This document shows positions 1-5,634 of a DNA stretch of 5,634 bases, in pieces; the first letter of the stretch is position 1, and every line of letters starts with the position of its first letter. The stretch comes from an uncultured bacterium (lineage in GTDB: Bacteria; Bdellovibrionota_C; UBA2361; SZUA-149; CALKYB01), in assembly GCA_938003565.1 (NCBI GenBank), contig CALKYB010000284.1, positions 1 to 5,634 on the forward strand. Direction: 5' to 3'. Under the pieces are notes generated by a model. It worked only from the letters and a program-made list of their open reading frames with translations. It did not search any database and was not told the origin of the DNA. Position numbers and translations under genes: made by a program.

Positions 1-2430
1 ATCTTCAAATTTCAGGGTAAGTTGTTCTCCAACCTCTGATTTTTCCTTCTCAACACCGAGTTTGTCATTGCTCAGCTCGTTGTTTGCGACCTTAAGTCTC
101 TGAGCTTCGTTCTCAAGTTTAGAAATCGCATTTTTAGAAAAGCTGATTTCAGAAATAAGTCTTGCCTCTTCTGAAACATATTTCTGAACTTCTTCTTGCT
201 TGGCTCGTTCAGCGGCCACAGCCTCTGCTCGCAACTTTTCAGATTCTGAGACCAAAAGACTCTGTCTCTGGTAAAGTTTTGATAGACTTTGCTCTAGGTC
301 ATTTTGCTTTGACTCATGTTCGACTATTTCTAGTTTGATGTTTTCAAAAGGTTTTTCTTCCTTCTCAAGAGTTTGCTGGGTCTCGGCGATTAGAGCTTCA
401 AGCTCTTCTAGTCTCCGCCTCATGCCTAAATGTTGGCCGTTGCTTTTGGATTCACTAACACCCCAGCTATGAACCATTTCCCCTTGCGGAGTTACTGCAA
501 CTGCAACGGGGTTGGCAATTTCTCTCAGAACAGAAACACCATTTTCCAGCGATTCAACAAGATAAGCATTGCCTAAAAAGGTTTTTGCAATATCCTCGAA
601 GCCATACAAAACTTTTATTTGATTGAAAAGACAGTTGTCTGACTGATTTTCAAGGCTCGCCTGCTCGGCTGGAACTATAGATCCAAGAAAACCTGAGCCA
701 GTCCCTAGAAGTTGGTTAAGAGAATCCTTGTTAGCAAGAATATCGCTAGAGATTACTCTTAAACTTGCAGCTTTTCCCAAAACGGCAGCTACGGCTTTTT
801 CCAACTTCTCTGGCACAACAATTCCGTCAAGCAAAACTCGACCTGAAGCAACATCTTTCCCAGACTCAAAATCTAGAACTCCGGCCATTCCCGAAAGATG
901 AGATTCAATACTTTTACGCTCAGCCAAACTAGCTTCTAAACGACTTCGAGTCTTTGATAGGTTGGATCGTAGGGACTCTTGCTGCTCTTGTTTTGTTTTT
1001 TTGAGTTGCTTTGACTGGGCGAGAGCATCCTTGAGAGTTGATATTTCGATGCCAATGTCTCCTAACTCATCAGCGCTTGAGCTTACACCATTTAGATCTG
1101 CCTCATTGTCCCTGGAGACAGAGGTTTGAGCGATTCTGACCTTCTCTTGAACATCTACTAACTCGGATTCTAGATCTGAAACCTTCAGGGCTCGATTCTT
1201 GGATTCTTCAACGATATTTACTTGCCGATCAAAGTTGCCCTTAATGGTAGTTTCAATAGAGTTAATTCGGGCTTCAAGTTTTGCTATAGTAACTCGAATA
1301 TCACTTTCTGCTTTTCTGGCCTTGTTTAATTCAGAGAGGAGCGAATCCCGTTCTCTCCTCTTATCAACTAAGGAAATCTCAATTTGCTGTAGGCCTGTTT
1401 TGACTCTCTCTTCTTCAGCTTCGGCAACTGAAAGATTAGTTTTCTCCTCACCCAGTTTAGAATTTAGCTCTGCGATCTGTTCTTGGATTTGAGTCTTGCG
1501 TATTGTTATGTTTGCAGTCTTGGCCACAAACTGCCTTAATTCCAAATCTTTGAGTTGCTCCCTAAGAACCTTTCGCTTTTGGGCTCGTTTGGCTTGGCGA
1601 TCTAGAGAGCGAACCTGTTTTTCTACTTCGGAAATTATATCATTCAGTCGAGCAAGATTGTCAGAAGTCTTGTCTAGTTTTCTTGTGGCAGCTTCAAGCC
1701 GAGCCCGTATACCAGAGATGCCAGCCGCTTCCTCGAGTAATTCACGACGCTCAATTGGCTTTTTACGGACAATCTCCCCGATCTGACCTTGCTGGACGAT
1801 ACAAAGACCTCTTGCTCCCAATCCGATGACTCTATAAAGCTCAACCATATCTTTGAGACGACATGGGGTTTTGTTTATGAAGTACTCACTTTCACCGGAG
1901 CGGTAAAGGCGACGAGTTAGTTGAATTTCGGAAGTGGAGAATAAGCCCGGTATTGACAATACACTATCCGGAAACAGGTTTTCTTTTTCAGGTGGACTAT
2001 TGTCACAGTTTTGATCGCTCGTCTCAGAGTCGGAATTAGAATCTCCACCCTTTCCACCCTCGATTACACTCAGTTGCGGCCGAGAGGAATTCTCATTGGT
2101 TTGCTCAAAGTTTATTTCAGATTTATCATTGGAGGTATTTTCTCCAATTGAGCCTTCAAGCCAATTCTCACCTGGGCGGATCGTAATTGAGACTTCTGCC
2201 ATCCCTAAGGGGCGTCGTGATTCTGATCCATTGAAAATGAGATCTTCAAGGACATTACCTCTAAGTTGCTTAGCGTGGGTCTCACCCAATACCCATCTGA
2301 GTGAGTCAACTACATTGGACTTTCCGCAGCCATTGGGCCCTACAACCCCGATTAACTCACTATCGAAATTAAGAACAAATCTATCGACGAAGGACTTAAA
2401 TCCAAAAATTTCTAGCCGGGTTATTCGCAT
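1..2430 (-). CDS. smc: Chromosome segregation protein SMC, N-terminal 810 residues (3' end beyond the window)
   Basis: This is the ATPase core of the SMC-ScpAB condensin, which loads onto DNA, extrudes loops and helps chromosome arms separate. The frame is open from the ATG at 2430 to base 1. Seen in order: the N-terminal motif LEIFGFKSF (6-14), Walker A GPNGCGKS (31-38, Lys37), WVLGE (46-50), an R-loop-like LRG with Arg57, RRLYRSGESEYFIN (173-186), a Q-loop QQGQIGEI (213-220), and LLEEAAGISG (231-240). A charged coiled coil follows at about 240-510. The hinge is at about 515-665, beginning GMAGVLDF, and the second coil starts at about 670. The LSGG signature, Walker B and D-loop would lie in the missing 350-400 residues. 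An in-frame TGA at 2467-2469 with no other start codon fixes the ATG; there is no Shine-Dalgarno sequence. Residues about 85-167 hold an unusual acidic insert. The SMC-type hinge argues against Rad50, and the family match is very secure. Confidence 0.97.
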   Translation of the reverse strand, partial: MRITRLEIFGFKSFVDRFVLNFDSELIGVVGPNGCGKSNVVDSLRWVLGETHAKQLRGNVLEDLIFNGSESRRPLGMAEVSITIRPGENWLEGSIGENTSNDKSEINFEQTNENSSRPQLSVIEGGKGGDSNSDSETSDQNCDNSPPEKENLFPDSVLSIPGLFSTSEIQLTRRLYRSGESEYFINKTPCRLKDMVELYRVIGLGARGLCIVQQGQIGEIVRKKPIERRELLEEAAGISGIRARLEAATRKLDKTSDNLARLNDIISEVEKQVRSLDRQAKRAQKRKVLREQLKDLELRQFVAKTANITIRKTQIQEQIAELNSKLGEEKTNLSVAEAEEERVKTGLQQIEISLVDKRRERDSLLSELNKARKAESDIRVTIAKLEARINSIETTIKGNFDRQVNIVEESKNRALKVSDLESELVDVQEKVRIAQTSVSRDNEADLNGVSSSADELGDIGIEISTLKDALAQSKQLKKTKQEQQESLRSNLSKTRSRLEASLAERKSIESHLSGMAGVLDFESGKDVASGRVLLDGIVVPEKLEKAVAAVLGKAASLRVISSDILANKDSLNQLLGTGSGFLGSIVPAEQASLENQSDNCLFNQIKVLYGFEDIAKTFLGNAYLVESLENGVSVLREIANPVAVAVTPQGEMVHSWGVSESKSNGQHLGMRRRLEELEALIAETQQTLEKEEKPFENIKLEIVEHESKQNDLEQSLSKLYQRQSLLVSESEKLRAEAVAAERAKQEEVQKYVSEEARLISEISFSKNAISKLENEAQRLKVANNELSNDKLGVEKEKSEVGEQLTLKFED
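1930..2178 (-). other. Acidic low-complexity insert within the SMC head domain
   Basis: Residues about 85-167 of the SMC lie between the strand ending EVSITI and the next strand EIQLTRRLYRSG. In the Bacillus subtilis protein, as I recall it, these strands are joined by only about a dozen residues, so roughly 70 are extra here. The stretch is rich in Ser, Asn, Glu, Asp and Gly (for example GGKGGDSNSDSETSD at about 125-139), lacks hydrophobic periodicity, and looks disordered. Its DNA contains a short near-tandem repeat (CCACCCT twice, about 2044-2059), so slippage may have contributed. The frame is intact on both sides, so this is neither a frameshift nor an intein-sized insertion. Confidence 0.75.
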
Positions 2431-2472
2431 AAAAAATCTAAGATAATCAAAGTGAGTGTTAAATTCTCAAGA

Positions 2473-2502
2473 ACTATAATCTAAACTGTGGCGAAATCTC
2501 AA
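2473..2502 (-). promoter_or_regulatory. Candidate sigma-70-type promoter for smc
   Basis: Read on the minus strand, TTGAGA (2497-2502) is followed after 18 bases by TATAGT (2473-2478). Both boxes are close to the TTGACA/TATAAT consensus. Transcription would start near 2466, giving a leader of about 36 bases before the smc ATG at 2430. The position in a non-coding gap and the short leader support the call. The spacer is one base over the ideal, and a match like this can arise by chance in A+T-rich DNA. Confidence 0.5.
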
Positions 2503-2537
2503 TCCCACTCTGCACCTCAAAAAGCAATCTCTTAATG

Positions 2538-2554
2538 GTAGAATCTTTTTCTAC
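2538..2554. repeat. Short inverted repeat GTAGAA-N5-TTCTAC
   Basis: Two perfect six-base arms, GTAGAA (2538-2543) and TTCTAC (2549-2554), flank the five-base loop TCTTT. The element lies about 36 bp upstream of the candidate smc -35 box. It could be a protein-binding dyad or a weak RNA hairpin in any transcript from the regulator gene. No T run follows it on the minus strand, so it is not a standard terminator. Confidence 0.4.
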
Positions 2555-2592
2555 TTTAGATTACTCACAAGGATAAATGGCTAAAGACTTCT

Positions 2593-2606
2593 AAATATTA
2601 ATATTT
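2593..2606. repeat. A+T-only 14-bp palindrome
   Basis: AAATATTAATATTT is a perfect palindrome, and its right arm continues into a run of seven T bases (2604-2610). With no G-C pairs it would make a weak hairpin. On the plus strand the T run is in the place expected for a terminator, but no plus-strand gene ends here. A chance origin in A+T-rich DNA is quite possible. Confidence 0.35.
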
Positions 2607-2750
2607 TTTTAATAAACCGGCCGAGATATCAACAGGTTCGTATTCGGAATGCTACTTGGACACTCAAAGACCTGCCATATCCACGGAAGGACCGTATTGA
2701 ACCATAATCTGGCAAAAGATACTAGTCGGAACTATGAAGGGTAAAGAAAA

Positions 2751-3398
2751 TTAGGCTGCAAATTTAAGCTTACTCATAAGCGCGGCAGAACCCTGTTCAG
2801 AGTTCTGCGAAACCAAGTAGGCGGCTTTTTCGGCATCGCGGGCTCGAAAAGCTTCGAGTATAAGTTCGTGAGATTCAATACTTTGGGCAATTGCGTTGGT
2901 ATGACTCAATGCGATGCGATATCTCTGGAATCTTCGAACTAGGCCCTCAATTAGGTTAGAAAGCTGCTCATTGCCTGAAGCTTGAACGAAGATCTGATGG
3001 AACTCATTATGAGCCGGAACCATGCCTGCTACGTCGGACTTTTCGTAACAGTCCTTGAGAACGCGATTAAGCTCGGCCATCCGCTCGATATCGGAATTAG
3101 TTAACTTCGGCGTAGCACACCTGGCGGCGTAGCCTTCAAGGATTGCTTTCATCTCGTAAAATTCACGAACGTCTTTTTCCGTGATTGGAGCGACGATTGC
3201 TCCACGTCGAGGCTTTATTAAAAGAAAACCTTCAGACTCCAATAGCCTAAAAGCTTCCCGGACCGGGGTTCTGCTGGTTTTGTATTTTATTGAGATTTCA
3301 ATTTCTTGAAGTCTGGTGCCAGAAGGGAGGTCTCCACGAACTATATCTTCTCGCAGAGCGTCGGCGACTTTCTCCCGTAATGTATGACTAGATTCCAT
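2751..3398 (-). CDS. GntR-family transcriptional regulator, FadR/FCD subfamily
   Basis: This is a complete 215-residue protein, the usual size for an FCD-type regulator: a DNA-binding dimer whose C-terminal domain senses a small organic acid or similar ligand. Residues 6-70 form the winged helix-turn-helix, with LREDIVRGDLPSGTRLQE (15-32), the recognition-helix motif TSRTPVREAFRLLESEGF (41-58) and the wing RRGAIV (64-69). The all-helical FCD domain is at about 76-205, with HNEFHQIFVQASGN (130-143), HELILEAFRARDAEKA (177-192) and a short basic tail. Of the four usual metal-ligand positions, His134 and His177 are kept, the first (normally Asp) is His130, and the last (normally His) appears to be Asn199. 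The ATG at 3398 begins just before the winged helix and has no clear Shine-Dalgarno sequence. The gene is divergent from the radical SAM gene, so autoregulation and control of that neighbour are plausible but unproven. The ligand cannot be read from the sequence. Confidence 0.95.
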   Translation of the reverse strand: MESSHTLREKVADALREDIVRGDLPSGTRLQEIEISIKYKTSRTPVREAFRLLESEGFLLIKPRRGAIVAPITEKDVREFYEMKAILEGYAARCATPKLTNSDIERMAELNRVLKDCYEKSDVAGMVPAHNEFHQIFVQASGNEQLSNLIEGLVRRFQRYRIALSHTNAIAQSIESHELILEAFRARDAEKAAYLVSQNSEQGSAALMSKLKFAA

Positions 3399-3459
3399 AT
3401 TGAAACAAGATTCGTATTTTGAAAACTCTATCTCTACATCGTCTTAGGCTAAATAAACT

Positions 3460-3472
3460 AGGGGTATCCCCT
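3460..3472. promoter_or_regulatory. Dyad AGGGG-TAT-CCCCT upstream of the GntR-family gene
   Basis: Perfect five-base arms AGGGG and CCCCT surround TAT, 62 bp upstream of the regulator's start codon. It is a G+C-rich island in A+T-rich DNA, which makes it stand out. Its distance suits an operator near the -35 region of the regulator's own promoter. No T run follows on either strand, so it is not a terminator. The binding protein is unknown; autoregulation is inference. Confidence 0.4.
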
Positions 3473-3534
3473 GATTGATTGACTCGATACTGCTAGTCTA
3501 AATTCTGCGCCTACGAATAATCCGTCTAATTCCC

Positions 3535-3546
3535 GAAGTATACTTC
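3535..3546. promoter_or_regulatory. Perfect 12-bp palindrome GAAGTATACTTC, candidate GntR/FCD operator
   Basis: GAAGTATACTTC reads the same on both strands. Its core GTATAC fits the GT(A/C)-N0-1-(G/T)AC core described for operators of the FadR subfamily of GntR regulators. It lies 137 bp upstream of the regulator start and about 295 bp upstream of the radical SAM start. A perfect 12-bp palindrome is expected about 0.1 times in a region of this size with random bases, so it is suggestive rather than decisive. Confidence 0.45.
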
Positions 3547-3591
3547 CAAAGAAATCTATATCTACAGCATCGCAACGTTGATTTCAAATAG

Positions 3592-3620
3592 ACCCATAAA
3601 TCCGCATAGTTTTATAGGGT
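3592..3620. repeat. Imperfect inverted repeat ACCCATAAA / TTTATAGGGT
   Basis: The left arm ACCCATAAA (3592-3600) pairs with TTTATAGGGT (3611-3620) if one A in the right arm is bulged, giving nine pairs across a ten-base loop. No T run follows on either strand, so a terminator role is unlikely. It may be an RNA hairpin in a long leader or a chance dyad. Confidence 0.3.
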
Positions 3621-3685
3621 AAATTAATTATCTTAGGACTTTTGAAGTTGCTATGTCTTAAGCTTGAGCTTCTTAGAGTGAAGGT

Positions 3686-3700
3686 ATTCTATTGATAGAT
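3686..3700. repeat. First copy of the ATTCTATyGATAG dyad
   Basis: ATTCTATTGATAGAT contains the arms TCTAT and ATAGA around TG. Its first 13 bases match the element at 3770-3782 at 12 of 13 positions. The copies start exactly 84 bp apart, eight turns of B-DNA at 10.5 bp per turn, so both would face the same side of the helix. This suggests two operator sites bridged by one protein, though only two copies are present. Confidence 0.4.
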
Positions 3701-3734
3701 TTGATGCTAACCAGTGAAATTCAAAGAAATATCA

Positions 3735-3761
3735 AATAAGACACTTAAACAGTGACTTATT
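3735..3761. repeat. 27-base imperfect dyad just upstream of the radical SAM promoter
   Basis: The left arm is AATAAG, A, CACT (3735-3745) and the right arm is AGTG, A, CTTATT (3751-3761). The loop is TAAAC. Ten base pairs form with a single A-A mismatch. It abuts the -35-like box at 3760-3765, a position often used by activators or repressors. The sequence does not match the FNR or CRP consensus, so the partner is unknown. Confidence 0.4.
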
Positions 3762-3788
3762 GCAGATTAATTCTATCGATAGTAAGAT
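3760..3788 (+). promoter_or_regulatory. Candidate promoter of the radical SAM gene
   Basis: TTGCAG (3760-3765) and TAAGAT (3783-3788) are separated by the ideal 17 bases. They match the sigma-70 hexamers at only three and four of six positions, so the core is weak. A start near 3795 would give a leader of about 47 bases. The palindrome at 3770-3784 occupies the spacer, a classic site for a repressor that blocks RNA polymerase. Confidence 0.4.
3770..3784. promoter_or_regulatory. Second copy of the dyad, with perfect core CTATCGATAG, candidate operator
   Basis: ATTCTATCGATAGTA contains the perfect 10-bp palindrome CTATCGATAG (3773-3782). It fills most of the spacer of the candidate radical SAM promoter and is the partner of the element at 3686-3700. 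Bound protein would compete directly with RNA polymerase. Whether the GntR-family regulator recognises it is unknown; the core lacks the usual GT/AC half-sites, which counts against that regulator. Confidence 0.4.
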
Positions 3789-3794
3789 CAGCGC

Positions 3795-3807
3795 TCTAAA
3801 TTTTAGA
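3795..3807. repeat. Inverted repeat TCTAAA-T-TTTAGA
   Basis: Six-base perfect arms surround a single T, just downstream of the candidate -10 box and about where transcription of the radical SAM gene would begin. The single-base loop makes an RNA hairpin poor, so a DNA-binding role is more likely if it has one. The A+T-rich composition makes chance a real alternative. Confidence 0.3.
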
Positions 3808-3841
3808 TTGTATTTAAGATAAACAACCCTTTGGCTCTGTT

Positions 3842-5634
3842 ATGCAAGAAAATTCGGAATTAACCAAGTCTCAGTTATTGCGAGTTCAAAAGCCGGGGCA
3901 GTATCTTGGCGGAGAGCATAATTCTGTTCAAAAAGATCCCTCCCAAGTCAAGGTACGTTTCGCTTTGGCATTCCCAGACCTTTATGAGGTTGGGATGAGT
4001 CATGTCGGGATTCAGCTCCTTTATGAAATAATAAATTCTAATGATTCATTCTGGGCCGAGCGTGTCTTTATGCCAATGCCTGATATGGAGGCTTTGCTTA
4101 GAGATGAATCAAAGCCTTTGGCTTCGCTAGAGTCGAACACACCACTTGGCAAATTTGATTTTCTTGGTTTCAGCTTACAATACGAACTTTGTGCAACCAA
4201 TATTTTGACCATGTTGGACTTAGCCGGAATACCATTTCGTTCAGCCAAGCGTGATAACTCTCACCCCATCGTAATTGGGGGGGGGCCCTACACGTATCAT
4301 CCGGAGCCCATATCAGATTTCTTTGATGTGTTCCTCTTAGGTGATGCAGAGGAGGCAATTGAGGAAATCTTAAATATTAAGCTAGCTTGGAATGAGGAAA
4401 TTGAGGGTTTAGGTTTAGCTGAGCAACCTAGTCGAGAAGTTCTTCTAAAGCGATTTGCTAAAGTTCAAGGTGTTTATATTCCTTCTTTGTATGTCAGAGA
4501 CGAGAATGAAAATGGCGAGTTTATTGGATACAAGAGCCTTCCTGGTGCTCCTACCCAGGTGGTTCGACGGCTTCTTCCGAGTATGGAGGGTGCTCCCTAT
4601 TTGAAAAAACCAATCGTTCCCAACATTGAAACAGTTCATAACAGGCTTAGCGTTGAAGTTATGCGTGGTTGTGTTCGCGGTTGTAGATTCTGTCAAGCTG
4701 GCTATCTTTATAGACCACAACGGGAGCGTTCCCCAGAGGAAATCGTTGAGATTATCGGAGAGGCTTTGCCACAGTCTGGTTATGAAGAGCTGAGTTTGCT
4801 TAGCCTAAGTACTGCTGACTATTGTTCTGTTGTGCCTTTGTTAAAAACTCTCATGGACAGTTATGCCAAGGATGACAAATTGGCGGTTTCTTTTCCTTCT
4901 ACCCGAGTAGACTCCTTGACTCCCGAAGTGTTGGAACAAGTTCAGCGAGTGCGCAGAACTGGTTTTACAATTGCCCCGGAAGGTGGCACCCAACGAATTC
5001 GAGATGTCATCAACAAAGGAGTTAGCGATGAGCAGATACTCGAAACATGTCAGAATGTCTTTAAGATGGGGTGGAGCGGGATTAAACTCTATTTCATGTT
5101 AGGTCTACCCACAGAGACGGATGAGGATTTGCAAGGTATAGTTGACATCGCTTCTCGCATAAAAGCACTCCCGGATGCTGCCAATAAAGATATTACTGTC
5201 AGTGTTTCCACTCACGTCCCAAAACCCCATACTCCTTTCCAGTGGGCCCATCAGATTTCAGCAGATGAAACAATTCGTAAGCAGAGGCTGATTGCAAAGG
5301 GACTAAGAGAGCATAAAATTAACTATCGCTATCACAATTCGTTCTCCAGTTTCCTTGAGGGTATTTTTTGTCGAGGCGATAGAGAGTTGTCTAAGGTGGT
5401 AGAAAAAGCCTGGTCTCTGGGTGGTCGATTGGATGCTTGGAGTGAAAATCTCGATCCGGAATTGTGGATGCAGGCCTTTGAGGAATGCAATATTAACCCT
5501 CACCTTTATCTTCATGAGAAGGATCCAGAAAAAGCAATGCCTTGGGACCACCTGAGTTGTGGAATTCCTAAAAGCTATTTTCTTAAAGAATGGAAAAGGG
5601 CAATTCGAGATCGTGCAACTCCGGATTGTTTAAC
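3842..5634 (+). CDS. B12-binding-like radical SAM protein, TIGR03960-type (3' end beyond the window)
   Basis: The first 597 codons are open from ATG 3842 to the window end. Residues about 20-175 form a B12-binding-like domain: YLGGEHNSV (21-29), FALAFPDLYEVGMSHVG (40-56, His54), GFSLQYELCATNIL (109-122) and the glycine loop VIGGGPYTYHPEP (144-156). Residues about 265-500 are the radical SAM barrel: the CX3CX2C cluster Cys277, Cys281 and Cys284, which would hold a [4Fe-4S] centre cleaving S-adenosylmethionine, then FTIAPEGGTQRIRDVINKG (375-393) and IKLYFMLGLPTETDEDL (414-430). It ends in TPDC (593-596), which in this family precedes a Cys-rich C-terminal tail. The family's substrate is unknown. 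Relatives are often fused or adjacent to a DUF2344/TIGR03936 protein and near RNase E/G, so that is what to expect downstream. An in-frame TAA at 3815-3817 fixes the start; no Shine-Dalgarno sequence is visible. MiaB/RimO seems unlikely because the N-terminal domain differs. Confidence 0.93.
   Translation, partial: MQENSELTKSQLLRVQKPGQYLGGEHNSVQKDPSQVKVRFALAFPDLYEVGMSHVGIQLLYEIINSNDSFWAERVFMPMPDMEALLRDESKPLASLESNTPLGKFDFLGFSLQYELCATNILTMLDLAGIPFRSAKRDNSHPIVIGGGPYTYHPEPISDFFDVFLLGDAEEAIEEILNIKLAWNEEIEGLGLAEQPSREVLLKRFAKVQGVYIPSLYVRDENENGEFIGYKSLPGAPTQVVRRLLPSMEGAPYLKKPIVPNIETVHNRLSVEVMRGCVRGCRFCQAGYLYRPQRERSPEEIVEIIGEALPQSGYEELSLLSLSTADYCSVVPLLKTLMDSYAKDDKLAVSFPSTRVDSLTPEVLEQVQRVRRTGFTIAPEGGTQRIRDVINKGVSDEQILETCQNVFKMGWSGIKLYFMLGLPTETDEDLQGIVDIASRIKALPDAANKDITVSVSTHVPKPHTPFQWAHQISADETIRKQRLIAKGLREHKINYRYHNSFSSFLEGIFCRGDRELSKVVEKAWSLGGRLDAWSENLDPELWMQAFEECNINPHLYLHEKDPEKAMPWDHLSCGIPKSYFLKEWKRAIRDRATPDCL
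4277..4285 (+). repeat. Nine-G homopolymer inside the radical SAM gene
   Basis: Nine consecutive G bases encode Gly146-Gly148 of the conserved glycine loop in the B12-binding-like domain. The reading frame is intact, and family-like sequence continues on both sides, so the run length here is correct for a functional protein. A one-base slip would truncate the protein early. Confidence 0.9.

Larger units (their letters stand above)
2431..2750. other. Non-coding gap between the GntR-family gene and smc
   Basis: This 320 bp stretch separates two genes on the minus strand. I find no tRNA, no credible coding frame and no G+C-rich hairpin followed by a T run that would end the regulator's transcript. 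It holds the candidate smc promoter near its left end, a 6-bp-arm inverted repeat at 2538-2554 and an A+T-only palindrome at 2593-2606. The rest (about 2611-2750) has only very weak dyads, such as ACGG/CCGT near 2682-2694. Read-through from the regulator gene into smc therefore cannot be excluded. Confidence 0.7.
3399..3841. other. Divergent intergenic control region, rich in inverted repeats
   Basis: These 443 bp separate the start codons of the GntR-family gene (minus) and the radical SAM gene (plus). I see no coding frame of note, no tRNA and no terminator. The stretch carries at least seven short dyads, listed separately, and a candidate promoter for the radical SAM gene close to its right end. 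A promoter for the regulator is not obvious: several A+T-rich -10-like hexamers occur between 3400 and 3460, but none has a convincing -35 partner. The length is more than two simple promoters need, which suits a regulated region. Confidence 0.65.

Noticed and set aside
1199..2446. Open frames on the plus strand at 1199-1492, 1496-1786 and 2096-2446
   Set aside because: They lie antisense to the clear SMC coding frame, have Ser/Leu/Arg-rich compositions typical of reverse-frame shadows, and resemble no family I know.
2535..2594. Two tiny plus-strand frames (13 and 5 codons) in the gap upstream of smc
   Set aside because: Too short, no ribosome binding site, and no downstream gene on that strand for them to act as leader peptides.
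2593..2610. A+T palindrome followed by seven T bases as a terminator
   Set aside because: It has no G-C pairs, and the T run is oriented for a plus-strand transcript although no plus-strand gene ends here.
3475..3504. Plus-strand promoter TTGATT-N18-TAAATT
   Set aside because: The hexamers are plausible, but it would give a leader of about 330 bases and a better-placed candidate exists near 3760-3788.
3571..3595. Possible tRNA T-arm (TTGATTTCAAATAG)
   Set aside because: No matching acceptor, D-arm or anticodon stem could be laid out around it.
3592..3620. Inverted repeat as a terminator or riboswitch
   Set aside because: No T run follows on either strand, and no conserved riboswitch core is recognisable; kept only as a weak repeat.
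4277..4285. G run as a frameshift or pseudogene signal
   Set aside because: The frame before and after the run encodes contiguous, family-like sequence, so the gene is intact at this point.
4021..5551. Minus-strand open frames at 4021-4248, 4170-4358, 4445-4720 and 5303-5551
   Set aside because: All are antisense to the radical SAM gene, whose frame is continuous and family-like throughout; their translations show no domain features.

Overview
The window is a bacterial chromosomal segment of roughly 42% G+C (estimated by eye) with three protein genes. Two run off the window edges. The left 2.43 kb (minus strand) is the N-terminal 810 codons of a chromosomal SMC protein (smc): Walker A head, first coiled-coil arm, hinge, and the start of the returning arm. 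The middle (2751-3398, minus strand) is a complete GntR-type regulator of the FadR/FCD subfamily. The right 1.79 kb (plus strand) is the first 597 codons of a radical SAM protein with an N-terminal B12-binding-like domain, the family annotated as TIGR03960, whose function is unknown.

The organism cannot be named. The SMC head (LEEAAGISG region) and the presence of an FCD regulator and a TIGR03960 protein suggest a Gram-negative, alpha/delta-proteobacteria-like or uncultivated lineage; this is weak inference. None of the three starts has a recognisable Shine-Dalgarno sequence, although two are forced by a nearby upstream in-frame stop with no alternative start codon.

Layout: the regulator and smc lie in the same direction with a 320 bp gap that holds a plausible smc promoter but no clear terminator. 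The regulator and the radical SAM gene are divergent, with a 443 bp gap unusually rich in inverted repeats. These include a perfect 12-bp GTATAC-centred palindrome and two near-identical ATTCTATyGATAG dyads exactly 84 bp apart, the second lying between the -35-like and -10-like boxes of a candidate promoter for the radical SAM gene. The simplest reading is that the regulator acts on itself and perhaps on the radical SAM gene, but no sequence evidence proves it.

I see no mobile element, CRISPR, tRNA or rRNA, and no clear new defence or biosynthetic system. The most notable points are an acidic, low-complexity insert of about 70 residues in the SMC head, the loss of two metal-ligand positions in the FCD domain, and the dyad-rich divergent control region.
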